From: Streptosporangium subroseum
Lineage (GTDB): Bacteria; Actinomycetota; Actinomycetes; Streptosporangiales; Streptosporangiaceae
Assembly: GCF_900188345.1 (NCBI RefSeq)
Contig: NZ_FZOD01000014.1
Span: forward strand, 1-64,000
Direction of reading: 5' to 3'
Length of the DNA: 64,000 nt
The notes beneath the pieces were generated by a model. The model worked only from the letters and a program-made list of their open reading frames with translations, searched no databases and had not been told where the DNA came from. A program made the position numbers and the translations under genes. Below are positions 5,869-14,950 of this stretch, piece by piece. Each line of letters starts with the position of its first letter. Position 1 is the first letter of the stretch.

Positions 5869-8733
5869 GTGACGATCCATGCGGTGAGCCCCCTGTTCGT
5901 CGGGCGTGCGGATGAGCTGGCCGTTCTGGAGGAGAGGCTCGCCCGGGCGCGTTCCGGGTCGGTGTCGACCGTGCTCGTCGGCGGCGAGGCCGGCGTCGGC
6001 AAGACCCGTCTCATCAGGGAGTTCGCCGGACAGGCCGGTGACTGCCGGGTGCTCATCGGCGGATGTCTCGAGCTGGGCACCGACGGCCTGCCGTTCGCCC
6101 CGTTCACCGCGGTGCTGCGCAAGCTCGTGCGCGACCTCGGGCAGGAGGGGATCGCCGCGTTGCTGCCCGGTGGCACGACGGGGGGTCTCGCCCGGCTGCT
6201 GCCGGAGTTCGGCGAGCCCGACAAGGACGGCGCCGAGGCTCGTTCCCGGCTGTTCGAGCAGGTCCTGGGCCTGCTGGAGCGGCTCGCCGAGATCGAGCCG
6301 ACGGTTCTGATCATCGAGGACGCCCACTGGGCCGACCGCTCCACCCGCGACCTGCTGTCGTTCCTGGTCCGCTACCTGCGCTCCGACGCGCGTCTGCTGA
6401 CCCTCGTCACCTACAGGTCCGACGAGCTCCACCGCAGGCATCCGCTGCGCCCGCTGCTGGCCGAGCTCGGCCGGGTCGACCAGGTCACCCGGTTCGAGCT
6501 GCGCAGACTGAGCCGGCGTGAGGTGGCGGAGCAGGCCGCGAGCATTCTCGACAGGATGCCGGACACCGTCGACATGGACGTCGTCTACGCGCGCAGCGAG
6601 GGAAATCCGTTGTTCGTCGAGGCGCTGCTGAGCGAGGGCGACGCGGACGAGACCCTGCCCGACTCGCTGCGCGACCTGCTGCTGGCCAGCGTCGAGCGAC
6701 TGCCGGAGGAGACCCAGGAGCTGCTGCGGGTGGCCAGCGCCGGGGGAGCCAGGATCGAGCACGCGCTGCTCGCCGCGGTCGCCGGAGTCGACGACGACGC
6801 GCTCTCCCGCGCGCTGCGCCCGGCGGTGGCGGGCAACGTGCTCGTGGTCGACGGCGAGGGCTACGCCTTCAGGCACGCCCTGATCCGCGAGGCCGTCCAC
6901 GACGACCTGCTGCCCGGTGAGCGCACTCGCCTGCACACCCGCTTCGCCGAGGCCCTGGAGAGGGATCTCGCCATCCTGCCCGCCCCTCGGGGGGCCATCG
7001 AGCTGGCGCATCACTGGCATGCCGCGCACGACGCGCTCTGGGCGCTCGTCAGCGCGTGGCGTGCGGCCGCGGCCGCCAGGAAGTCGGTGGCCTACGGTGA
7101 GCAGCTGCGGATGCTCGACAGGGTGCTGGAGCTGTGGGAGCGGGTGCCCGACGCGGCGGAGAGGATCGAGACCGACCACGTCGACGTGATGCGGCAGACC
7201 ATCACCGTGGCGCACCTGGCGGGAGAGTTCGAACACGGGCTCTCCCTCGCCAAGGCGGCCCTGCGCGAGATCGACACCGGCACCGACCCGATCCGCGCGG
7301 CCCGGCTGCTGAGACAGCGAGGGCTCGTCAGATACGACCTCAGCCGACCGGGCTTTGTCGACGACCTGCGCACCGCCGTTCCGCTCGTGCCCACCGACCC
7401 GCCGACGTCGCTACGCGCCCGGGTGCTGGAGAGCCTCGCCCGCGTGCTCCACGCCCCCGACACCTGGGAGGAGAGAGGAGCCCTGGCCGAGGAGGCCATT
7501 CGCGTCGCCCATCAGGTGGGTGACGCCGCCACCGAGGCACACGCGCTCGTCACGCTCGCCTGGTCTCGCTACCGCTACTCCGAAGTTGAGTCCCAGGTCG
7601 TGGCGTACACACGGGCACGGGAGATCGCGGGCCGGGCCGGCAACTACAGCGCGCTGCTGCGGACCGCCATCTCCGAGTCCGACTCGCTCGAAGGGGCCGG
7701 GCGGCACGCGGAGGCCGCCGAGGTCGCCCGCAGGGGCATCGCGGACGCCGATGTGTACGGCCTGGCCCGCACGTCGGGCGCCTTCCTGGCGATCAACCTG
7801 GCCGAGCCCCTGATCTCGCTGGGGCGCTGGAGCGAGGCGCTTGAGGTCGTCAAGCACGCCCTGGAGACTGCGCCGCCGTTGCCGTACCGGGCGAGCCTGC
7901 AGGGTCTGGCCACCGACATCGCGCTGGCCCGCGGCGACCTCGACCGGGCCGAGTCACTCCTCCAGAGCGCGTGGACCGTGCTCGCCCGTGGCAACTTCCG
8001 AGACCAGAACACGCTGCCTCACCACTGCAGGGAGATCGAGCTGCTGCTGGCACGTGATCGCGGAGACGAGGCGTTCGCACTGGTCGAGCGGATCCTGGCC
8101 GAGCACGATCTGACGATCACCCCTCGCTACGCCTGGCCGATGCTCGTCGCGAGCGTCCGGGCCGCCGGGCCGCTGCTGCCCGAGCTGCGGACGCTCGCGG
8201 GCAAGATCGAGGTGGACGGAGGGCTCCAGGAGGCCTGGAGCCTCACCTTCGCCGCCGAGGCGACCCGTGCCTCCGGGGCGCCCGACCGGGGGGCGTGGGA
8301 TGCGGCCGTCGCCGCCTGGGCGGCCCTGCGCCAGCCGTACGCGGAGGCCCGCGCCCTGCTCGGCGCCGCCCGGGTCACCGTCGCCGGAGGAGAGCGCGAG
8401 GAGACGGCCCGATACCTGACGCGGGCGGCGGAGCTCGCCGATCACGTCGGCGCCGCGCCGCTGGCCGCCGAGATCGGCGACCTCGCCAAACGGGCGAGGA
8501 TTCCGGTCGCCGGCGAGCCGTCCACCGGGGAGGCCCGGCTCGGGCTCACCGCACGCGAGCACGAGGTGCTCCGACTGGTGGCGGACGGCCGCAGCAACCG
8601 TGAGATCGCCGGTGAGCTGTTCATCTCGGCGAAGACGGCCAGCGTGCACGTCTCCAACATCCTCGCCAAGCTGGGCGTCGCCTCACGAGGAGAGGCGGCG
8701 GCCATGGCTCACCAGCAGAACCTGTTCGGCTGA
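5869..8733 (+). CDS. Large LuxR-family ATPase regulator (LAL/MalT-like)
   Basis: A 954-residue protein with three parts. An N-terminal AAA/NACHT-like ATPase carries Walker A (GGEAGVGKTRL, residues about 38-48) and Walker B (LIIEDAHWAD, about 147-156). A long middle of tetratricopeptide-like helical repeats (about 350-850) is Ala/Leu/Glu-rich. A C-terminal LuxR helix-turn-helix (about 885-945) reads LTAREHEVLRLVADGRSNRE and VHVSNILAKLGV. LAL proteins are usually transcriptional activators of sugar use or secondary metabolism. The start is GTG at 5869 with GGGGA four bases upstream. The gene stands alone between the serine hydrolase and the glycolipid-binding protein, so its target cannot be read from context; a link with the starch island starting 6 kb away is possible but unproved. 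Confidence 0.95.
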   Translation: MTIHAVSPLFVGRADELAVLEERLARARSGSVSTVLVGGEAGVGKTRLIREFAGQAGDCRVLIGGCLELGTDGLPFAPFTAVLRKLVRDLGQEGIAALLPGGTTGGLARLLPEFGEPDKDGAEARSRLFEQVLGLLERLAEIEPTVLIIEDAHWADRSTRDLLSFLVRYLRSDARLLTLVTYRSDELHRRHPLRPLLAELGRVDQVTRFELRRLSRREVAEQAASILDRMPDTVDMDVVYARSEGNPLFVEALLSEGDADETLPDSLRDLLLASVERLPEETQELLRVASAGGARIEHALLAAVAGVDDDALSRALRPAVAGNVLVVDGEGYAFRHALIREAVHDDLLPGERTRLHTRFAEALERDLAILPAPRGAIELAHHWHAAHDALWALVSAWRAAAAARKSVAYGEQLRMLDRVLELWERVPDAAERIETDHVDVMRQTITVAHLAGEFEHGLSLAKAALREIDTGTDPIRAARLLRQRGLVRYDLSRPGFVDDLRTAVPLVPTDPPTSLRARVLESLARVLHAPDTWEERGALAEEAIRVAHQVGDAATEAHALVTLAWSRYRYSEVESQVVAYTRAREIAGRAGNYSALLRTAISESDSLEGAGRHAEAAEVARRGIADADVYGLARTSGAFLAINLAEPLISLGRWSEALEVVKHALETAPPLPYRASLQGLATDIALARGDLDRAESLLQSAWTVLARGNFRDQNTLPHHCREIELLLARDRGDEAFALVERILAEHDLTITPRYAWPMLVASVRAAGPLLPELRTLAGKIEVDGGLQEAWSLTFAAEATRASGAPDRGAWDAAVAAWAALRQPYAEARALLGAARVTVAGGEREETARYLTRAAELADHVGAAPLAAEIGDLAKRARIPVAGEPSTGEARLGLTAREHEVLRLVADGRSNREIAGELFISAKTASVHVSNILAKLGVASRGEAAAMAHQQNLFG

Positions 8734-8969
8734 GGGTTTTCGACGGACGGAGAAGCCAGGGGCAGGATCGTGACGACCGAAGGAACCAGGGGATCACAAC
8801 TCGCCCGGCGGGGGAGAGCGATCTGGAAAGGCCTGGAAGCGCCCGGGAGTGATCCGCCTCGGTGGGTAATGTCCGGAAAGGTGAAGGGGTTCGTGTGGAT
8901 TTTCTGGGGTGATCGGGGATCTCCGGCCATCTCATGGGGAGGAGAGAGGGCAGACGAAAGGAGAGGCCG

Positions 8970-9542
8970 ATGCGCGGGCTCGTGTGGATGAAGGATGAGG
9001 GCGCCGAATACGCGGAAGTCGACCTCGCGTCGGAGCTGACGGCGGTCGGGGTGGCGCTCGGGACGGACCCCGTGCCCTACCGGCTGGAATACACCCTGCG
9101 GACCTTTCCCGGATACGTGACCGAGTTGCTCTGCGTACGGGCTCACGGCGCGGGCTGGCACCGGGCGCTCGACCTGCGCCGCTCGGCGCACGGCACCTGG
9201 TCGTGCGAGACGAAGGCGGAGGGCGACCTCGAAGGGCCGCCGCCCGGCGGGGACATGAACGTCCTGAACGACGCGCTCGACTGCGACCTCGGGCTCTCGC
9301 CGCTGACGAACACCATGCCGGTGCTCCGGCACGGCCTCAACGACTGCGAGGGGCGGATGGACTTCGTCATGGCCTGGGTCCGGGTTCCCCACCTGCAGGT
9401 GACCCGCGAGACCCAGCGCTACACGCATCTGAGCCCCGGATCGGTGCGTTTCGAGAGCGAGGGCTTCAGCGCGGACCTCGCCTTCGACCACGACGGGATC
9501 GTCGCCGACTATCCGGGCCTGGCGAAGCTGATCGGTCCGTGA
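8970..9542 (+). CDS. Putative glycolipid-binding domain protein (PF06475-like)
   Basis: A 190-residue protein matching the putative glycolipid-binding family over its whole length. It has an early YRLEYTLR strand, a central ALDCDLGLSPLTNTMPVLRH segment and the C-terminal FSADLAFDHDGIVADYPGL motif, all hallmarks of that fold. There is no signal peptide or membrane segment. The ATG at 8970 is preceded by AAAGGAGAG at good spacing. The upstream 230 bases contain only a weak in-frame GTG extension without family similarity, so I treat them as untranslated. It converges with the response regulator gene. The actual ligand and cell role in actinomycetes are unknown. Confidence 0.82.
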   Translation: MRGLVWMKDEGAEYAEVDLASELTAVGVALGTDPVPYRLEYTLRTFPGYVTELLCVRAHGAGWHRALDLRRSAHGTWSCETKAEGDLEGPPPGGDMNVLNDALDCDLGLSPLTNTMPVLRHGLNDCEGRMDFVMAWVRVPHLQVTRETQRYTHLSPGSVRFESEGFSADLAFDHDGIVADYPGLAKLIGP

Positions 9543-9633
9543 CGACGCGCGTCGTCGCCGCATGCCGCATGCGAGACGATTGAGGGGCTTCATGGGTTTT
9601 CGCCGGTGACCTACGGCTCTCCTCCGTCGACAA

Positions 9634-10314
9634 TCATGGAAGCTCCACGCCGGCGAACACGATCCCCAGTTCGTAGGCCCGGACCACTGCCTGGGTGCGA
9701 TCGCGGGCGTCGAGCTTGTCGAGGACGTTGCGCACGTGCGTCTTGACCGTCTCCCGGGACACGAACAGCGTCGCCGCGATTTCGGCGTTGTTCTGCCCGC
9801 GGGCGATCTGACGCAGGACGGCCAGCTCCCTCGGGGTGAGGTCCGATGACGACCGTGACGTCGCCGTCCCGTGATGGGTTGCCGCGATGCGGCGCAGCGC
9901 GTCGGGGAAGAGGACCGCCTCCCGGCCGTGCACCAGGCGGATGGCGTCCACCAGTTCGTTCGCGGGAGCCCGTTTGAGGAGGTACCCGGCGGCTCCGGCT
10001 CGCAGGGCGCCCCAGACGAGCTGGTCGTTCTCGAATGTGGTGACCACGATGACACGGGTCCCGGGGGACCTGCGGGAGAGTTCCCTGGTCGCCGTGAGTC
10101 CGTCCATGTACGGCATCCGGATGTCCATGAGGACCACCCCGGCGCCGATACCCAGCGCGACGGCCTCGCGCCCGTCCGAGGCCTCGCCGACGACCTCGAT
10201 GTCCGGATGGACGGAGAGCATCGTCGACCATCCGGAGCGGATGAGTCTCTCGTCGTCGGCGACGACAACGCGGATCACTTCGACCGGAGCGGCAGCGTCG
10301 CCCGTATGCCCCAT
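9634..10314 (-). CDS. NarL/LuxR-family response regulator
   Basis: A 226-residue regulator. The receiver domain (residues about 12-130) shows the acidic pair in VVVADDERLI, the phospho-acceptor Asp in VVLMDIRMPYMDG, and the Lys in YLLKRAP. The LuxR helix-turn-helix (about 155-215) reads LTPRELAVLRQIARG and VKTHVRNVLDKLDA. The ATG at 10314 is chosen because GGGAGGTG lies about 10 bases upstream; longer frames upstream only run back through the kinase gene. The gene begins 40 bp inside the 3' end of the histidine kinase, so the two are translationally coupled and form one two-component system. Confidence 0.95.
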   Translation of the reverse strand: MGHTGDAAAPVEVIRVVVADDERLIRSGWSTMLSVHPDIEVVGEASDGREAVALGIGAGVVLMDIRMPYMDGLTATRELSRRSPGTRVIVVTTFENDQLVWGALRAGAAGYLLKRAPANELVDAIRLVHGREAVLFPDALRRIAATHHGTATSRSSSDLTPRELAVLRQIARGQNNAEIAATLFVSRETVKTHVRNVLDKLDARDRTQAVVRAYELGIVFAGVELP

Positions 10315-11360
10315 GTGTTGTCCACCTCCCTCCATTCGCAGGTCCCACCGACCAGGCGGGCCCGCATCCGCATCCCGACCAGCCCGCGCCCCTCCCGGGG
10401 AGGGGAGGCGGACGGAGTGCCGGCGGCATCGTTCTCGACGGACAGGACAAGTTCCGTACCGACGGTGACGTGCATCCTGACCCGTCCGCGGCCGTGCCGG
10501 AGGGCGTTGGTGACAGCCTCCCGGGCGATCGCGTAGGCCACCCGCGACGTATGTTCCGGGACCTCGCCGACCGGGCCGATGTCGCACTCCACATCCAGCC
10601 CGCGGGTCAGTTTGCCGAGAGAGCGCAGCGTGGGCGCCCCCGCCGTGTCCGCGTCGTCGAGGACGCCCAGGAGGACGTCGAGATCCTGCTGCGCGTCACG
10701 CGCGGTGGTGACCAGATGGTCGAGGGACCGGGTCACCTCCTCCCCGGCGTCCCGTCCCTGGAGAACCGCCTGGGCGGCCATCCCCTGAACGAGGACGACA
10801 CTGAGGGCGTGACCGACGGAGTCATGAAGCTCAAGGGCGAGGGTCTGCCGGCGATCGAGGGCCTCGATCGCGTGCGAGGGGTCGGATCGGAGGAGTCTTC
10901 GCACAGCCCATCGCTGGGCGACTCCGGCCGTGACCATCACGGCGACGGCGACGGCGAGGACGGCGAGAAACTGGACCACCGGCGCGGGATCCTCCTGCCA
11001 CTGCCCGATGTCGACCACCTGGACGAAGCCGGGCAGCAGAACGAGCGCCACCGCGCTCAAGGTGGCGCCGAGGAAAAGGTGCAGGGTCGTGAGAATCCAG
11101 AGATAGAGACGGTCCACGCGCTCCGGCACGTCCACCCGGAGCAGCTCGGACAGGGCGATGACCTCGATGCGCTGGACGAGTGGCACCGACGTGACGAGAA
11201 CCGCGGCGGGCAGGCAGGCGACCCACAACAGCAGGATGCGCGTCAGGGACGGGTCAGCCAGGAACAGGAGGGCGAGAGCCGCGGCGACGGGGGTCAGCAA
11301 CGCGGCTCCCAGCAACTGGTACAGCCCCGCTTTCAGCACGCGGACGATGCGATCCCTCAT
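10275..11360 (-). CDS. Sensor histidine kinase, NarL-partner (HisKA_3) type
   Basis: A 361-residue membrane kinase. Four hydrophobic stretches lie in residues about 14-150 (TPVAAALALLFLADP, ILLLWVACLPAAVLV, HLFLGATLSAVALVLLPGF, FLAVLAVAVAVMVTAGV). The phospho-acceptor His is in ALELHDSVGHALS, near residue 180. The HATPase_c part has the N box REAVTNALRHG and the G box GRGLVGMRMRARLVGG. There is no large extracellular sensor loop, so it may sense a membrane signal. It is transcribed with the response regulator and lies divergent from the membrane-protein/amidohydrolase pair. The gap to that pair (196 bp) probably holds both promoters. Confidence 0.95.
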   Translation of the reverse strand: MRDRIVRVLKAGLYQLLGAALLTPVAAALALLFLADPSLTRILLLWVACLPAAVLVTSVPLVQRIEVIALSELLRVDVPERVDRLYLWILTTLHLFLGATLSAVALVLLPGFVQVVDIGQWQEDPAPVVQFLAVLAVAVAVMVTAGVAQRWAVRRLLRSDPSHAIEALDRRQTLALELHDSVGHALSVVLVQGMAAQAVLQGRDAGEEVTRSLDHLVTTARDAQQDLDVLLGVLDDADTAGAPTLRSLGKLTRGLDVECDIGPVGEVPEHTSRVAYAIAREAVTNALRHGRGRVRMHVTVGTELVLSVENDAAGTPSASPPREGRGLVGMRMRARLVGGTCEWREVDNTWGIRATLPLRSK

Positions 11361-11556
11361 GTGGCGCCTCCGCGTCGGTGATCAGGGCGAGCCACGATCG
11401 AGCCGCCGTTCGCGGTTCCTCTCTTACGGCGAGGCTAATCCACGAACTTCGTCGAGACCTCACTCGCAAGGGGGAGGCAGGCGTGGGCGATGACGAGCGA
11501 GGCTGACGAGTGACGCAGCGCTTGTCCGGCTTATCCGGGCTCATCTGGAGGTCGCC

Positions 11557-12657
11557 ATGACGAACTCGTTCACCGTCCGCGCGGAGGTGCCGCCGGTAGG
11601 GAGGTGGCGATGGCCGGTGTGGGCGGGATACGCGGCGTGCGGATGGGCCGTGCTGTACGGCTGCGTACTGCTGGCGATCGCCCTCGACGGCGGGTCGCTG
11701 TTCGGCCTTCCGCATAGCGCATGGGTGGCCGCCCCCCTCCTGCTTGCCGCCGCGGTCGCCGCGGCCGCCACCGTCCGCCCGTGGGGGCGGCGACTTCCGC
11801 GTCGTGCCGTGTCGGCCGCCGTGTGGACCGCGGCCGTGCTGGCCCTCGGGAGCAGCGCCTTCGTGCTCCTGAACCTGATAGAGCTGGCCACGACCGGTAC
11901 CGTCCGCGACCGCCACGGCGACGGAGACTGGCCGGGTTTCATCGAGCGCCTGTGCTTCGCAGTGGGCGCCGTCCTGCTGGTCGCCACCGCGCTGTCGTGG
12001 CGCCACCGTACGGCGGGCACCTGCCCTCGCTGCGGCCGGGCACATTCCCCGTGGGCGGTGACGGCCCTGGAGCATCCGGCGGCGCATGCCGCGTCGCGTC
12101 GTGTGCGCCGGATCGCCTACGCCGGCTGCGCGGTGTTCGTTCCCTACTACGCCATCCACGGCGTTCACGTGGCCGGTTACGCCCTGGACGGCTCGAGGTT
12201 CCCATCGAGCGGCGCTCTGACCTGGTCTCGCTGGTTCCTCCTCGGCGTCCTCATCGCGCTCGCCGTCTTTCTGCTGCTGGGCCTGGTACGACCGTGGGGA
12301 ATGACGTTCCCGCGCTGGACACTGTGGGCGGCGGGCAGGCGAGTGCCCCGGTTCCTGCCGCTGACACCGGTGTGGGTGGTGGCCCCGACGCTCGCCGTGT
12401 ACGGCACGGGAGGCGGGATCTACACGATCCTGGCCGCCGCCGGGGTCGTCGGCCACTATGACACCGAGACGCTGCTGCTCGCCGCGGCGGCCATGACGGC
12501 GTTCGGCGGGTACGGATGGGCCCTCGCGATCGCCGCCGTGTCCTACCGGCTCCGCACCCGGCCACGCTGTGTGCCGGGGGCCCGAGACTCCGTGGCCCCG
12601 CACCGTGACCTCCCATCCCAGCCTGCCGAAACCCGACCAGGAGCCCCCCGATCATGA
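11557..12657 (+). CDS. Multi-pass membrane protein of unknown function
   Basis: A 366-residue protein with about eight hydrophobic segments (for example WAVLYGCVLLAIAL, WVAAPLLLAAAVAAAATV, LCFAVGAVLLVATAL, FLLGVLIALAVFLLLGLV). Between segments four and five is a CxxC pair (CPRCGRAHSP), which could bind zinc. I do not recognise the family. The ATG follows GGAGG with 5 bases between, a good ribosome site. The stop overlaps the start of the amidohydrolase (ATGA), so the two are one operon. The operon is divergent from the two-component system, which could regulate it. Confidence 0.85.
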   Translation: MTNSFTVRAEVPPVGRWRWPVWAGYAACGWAVLYGCVLLAIALDGGSLFGLPHSAWVAAPLLLAAAVAAAATVRPWGRRLPRRAVSAAVWTAAVLALGSSAFVLLNLIELATTGTVRDRHGDGDWPGFIERLCFAVGAVLLVATALSWRHRTAGTCPRCGRAHSPWAVTALEHPAAHAASRRVRRIAYAGCAVFVPYYAIHGVHVAGYALDGSRFPSSGALTWSRWFLLGVLIALAVFLLLGLVRPWGMTFPRWTLWAAGRRVPRFLPLTPVWVVAPTLAVYGTGGGIYTILAAAGVVGHYDTETLLLAAAAMTAFGGYGWALAIAAVSYRLRTRPRCVPGARDSVAPHRDLPSQPAETRPGAPRS

Positions 12658-13835
12658 TGCCTTTCGCGATTCACGCCGGACTGATGTTCGACGGCACGAG
12701 CGTGTCCGGACCCACGACGGTGTTCTTGGAGGACGGGCGGATCACCGGGGTGGACACCTCCGGTGCGCTTCCCCCCGAGGGAGTGGCCCTGGCCGACCTC
12801 GGGGCGGACGCGTTCCTGATGCCGGGTCTCATCGACCCTCACACGCATCTCGGCTTCGACGCCGGCCCCGACCCGGTGACCTCGTTCACCACCGCCGGCG
12901 ACGCGGAACTGCTGGCCTGGATGCGGATCGCGGCCGGCCGGGCGCTCCACGCCGGTGTCACGACCGTGCGCGACCTCGGCGACCGCAACTACCTGGCGCT
13001 GACACTGGGCACGGAGTCGGACCGGCACCCCGGAAGTGGCCCGGAGATCCTCGCAGCCGGGCCCCCGATCACCACGCCCGGCGGCCACTGCCACTTCATG
13101 GGAGGCGCGGCCGAAGGAGCCGCGGCCTTGCGCGACGCGGTGCGGGACCGGCACGAGCGGGGCTGCGCGGTGGTAAAGATCATGTTGAGCGGCGGCCTCA
13201 TGACGCCGGGCTCGGCGCCGCACGAGGCCCAGTACTCCCTGGCCGACCTGCGGATCGTCGTGGACGAGGCGCACCGGCTCGGCCTGCCGGTCGCCGCCCA
13301 CGCGCACGGCACGCCGGCGATCAGAGACGCCCTGACGGCGGGAGTGGACAGCATCGAACACGCGACCTTCATGACGGCGGACGGGGTCGACGCCGACCCC
13401 GCCCTGCTCGCCGCCATCGCCGAAAGCGACGTCTTCGTGAGCCTGACGACCGGAATCGCCCCCGGCGATTCGACGCCGGTCCTGCCGCCGGAGGTCGCCA
13501 AGCGTGTGCGGGCCGTGCATGAGGCCTTCAGGAACCTGTACGAGCGTGGCGCCAGGATCGTGCGCGGTACGGACGCCGGCATCGCGCAGCTCAAGCCACA
13601 CGACGTGCTGCCGTACGCCATCGCCCAGAGCACCGCGGACGGTCCGTCACCGCTGGAGGCACTTGTCGCGGCGACCGGCCTCGCCGCCGAGGCGTGCGGG
13701 GTCGCCGACCGGAAGGGACGGATCGCGGTGGGCACGGACGCCGACCTGCTCGTCGTCACCGGAAACCCCCTCGACGATCTCGATCGGCTCCGGGATGTCC
13801 GGGCGGTCTTCCGCGCGGGTGTCCGGGTCCGATGA
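12654..13835 (+). CDS. Amidohydrolase, imidazolonepropionase/prolidase-like
   Basis: A 393-residue metal-dependent hydrolase. The HxH pair is in DPHTHLGF near residue 65, and the carboxylated Lys is in VVKIMLSGG near residue 180. The third and fourth metal His are in AAHAHG and SIEHATF, and the catalytic Asp is in VRGTDAG. The flanking small beta-sandwich is built from the N-terminal and C-terminal ends (GRIAVGTDADLLVV). The set of motifs matches the Xaa-Pro dipeptidase-like amidohydrolases, so the substrate is likely a peptide or cyclic amide. It starts at ATG 12654, overlapping the stop of the membrane protein; a second ATG follows directly. The close coupling suggests the membrane protein handles its substrate or product. 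Confidence 0.9.
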   Translation: MMPFAIHAGLMFDGTSVSGPTTVFLEDGRITGVDTSGALPPEGVALADLGADAFLMPGLIDPHTHLGFDAGPDPVTSFTTAGDAELLAWMRIAAGRALHAGVTTVRDLGDRNYLALTLGTESDRHPGSGPEILAAGPPITTPGGHCHFMGGAAEGAAALRDAVRDRHERGCAVVKIMLSGGLMTPGSAPHEAQYSLADLRIVVDEAHRLGLPVAAHAHGTPAIRDALTAGVDSIEHATFMTADGVDADPALLAAIAESDVFVSLTTGIAPGDSTPVLPPEVAKRVRAVHEAFRNLYERGARIVRGTDAGIAQLKPHDVLPYAIAQSTADGPSPLEALVAATGLAAEACGVADRKGRIAVGTDADLLVVTGNPLDDLDRLRDVRAVFRAGVRVR

Positions 13836-13922
13836 ACCGGGCGGAGGGATGAGCCCCGGCCCCCGGGGCGGCGGGAACGAAACCGATGGCCGGTGATCGT
13901 CGGACGCTGGCATGCTGGCCGT

Positions 13923-14657
13923 ATGGACGGTCCCGGCATTCACCTGAGTTTCGCCCCCGAGCTGCACCTCTTCGTCGCGGCTCGGAGACGCGCCGGTAGC
14001 ACGGTGGTCGCCGTCGACGGGTCCTCGACGCTCGGGCACATCGTCGAGTCGCTGGGGGTTCCGCTCACCGAGTCGGGACGGCTCCGCGCCGACGGCCGGG
14101 AGGTGCCGGTCTCCTACGTGCCGCGCGGCGGCGAACACATCGAGGTGAGCGGGATCGAACGGCCCCAGAAAGTGCCCGGGGCGCCGCTGCGATTCCTGCT
14201 CGACGTGCACCTGGGCACGCTGGCCCGGCGGATGCGCCTGCTCGGGATCGACGCGCTCTACGAGAGCGAGGACATCGGCGACCCGGCGCTCGCCACGCTC
14301 TCCGCCGGGCAGAGGCGGGTGCTGCTCTCCCGGGACCGGGGCCTGCTGAAGCGGCGGGAGATCTGGGCGGGAGCCTACGTCTACAGTCACCGGCCGGACG
14401 ACCAGCTGCGCGACGTGCTGGGGCGGTTCGCACCGGTGCTGGCGCCGTGGACCCGGTGTACGGCGTGCAACGGAATCCTCGGAGAGGTGGGCAAGGACGC
14501 GGTCCGTCCGAGCCTGGAGGACGGCACCCGGCGCGCGTACGACGCCTTCGCCCAGTGCACCGCCTGCGCACGCGTCTACTGGCGCGGCGCGCACCACGCC
14601 CGCCTCAGCTCGATCGTCGAGGATGCGATGCGCGAGTTCGGCGGGACGCTGTCCTGA
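13923..14657 (+). CDS. Ubiquitin-fold plus Mut7-C RNase domain protein
   Basis: A 244-residue two-domain protein. Residues about 1-85 form a MoaD/ThiS-like beta-grasp domain that ends before VSGIERPQ. Residues about 90-240 form the Mut7-C PIN-like nuclease with FLLDVHLGTLARRMRLLGID and VLLSRDRGLLKR. A C-terminal zinc ribbon has two CxxC pairs (CTACNG and CTACARVYW). The acidic residues of a PIN active site are visible in LLDVH and LSRDRG. The combination is a recognised actinobacterial family, but its RNA target is unknown. The start at 13923 is chosen by domain boundary; no Shine-Dalgarno is visible and a GTG 30 bases upstream is possible. Confidence 0.88.
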   Translation: MDGPGIHLSFAPELHLFVAARRRAGSTVVAVDGSSTLGHIVESLGVPLTESGRLRADGREVPVSYVPRGGEHIEVSGIERPQKVPGAPLRFLLDVHLGTLARRMRLLGIDALYESEDIGDPALATLSAGQRRVLLSRDRGLLKRREIWAGAYVYSHRPDDQLRDVLGRFAPVLAPWTRCTACNGILGEVGKDAVRPSLEDGTRRAYDAFAQCTACARVYWRGAHHARLSSIVEDAMREFGGTLS

Positions 14658-14768
14658 GGACTCGCGGTCCGGGCGACGGGAACCGGCATGGTTTTCGCGC
14701 CTTCGCCGGGAACGGGAGACGGCGGGGCCCGCCTGCGTGAGCGGAGCCGCCGGGATGTGAGTGCACTT

Positions 14769-14858
14769 GGGCCGGCGCCGTACGCGGTGTGGTGGATCGG
14801 GCGAGAGCGCGGTGGGCCGGCGCCGTACGCGATGTGGTGGACCGGTGAGAGCGCGGTG
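14769..14858. repeat. Two tandem copies of a 45-bp repeat
   Basis: Two 45-bp units (14769-14813 and 14814-14858) differ at few positions. Both contain GGGCCGGCGCCGTACGCG, then TGTGGTGGA and GAGAGCGCGGTG. A degenerate third unit may follow. In one forward frame the units would read GPAPYAVWW and GPAPYAMWW, but that frame has no start signal or family match. The array lies in the 293-bp gap between the Mut7-C gene and the 3' end of the first amylase; no gene was seen in the gap. Confidence 0.7.
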
Positions 14859-14950
14859 GGGCTGGGGGCGTCCACCGCGCTCACCGAGGCCTGGATCGGG
14901 AGGCGGAGCGCGGCGGGGCTGTTCCACCGCGCTCCCCCGGACTCCGAGGT

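Noticed and set aside
8770-8991. 73-codon frame starting with GTG before the glycolipid-binding gene
   Set aside because: No Shine-Dalgarno at the GTG, composition not protein-like (many Gly/Arg), and it overlaps the start of the next gene.
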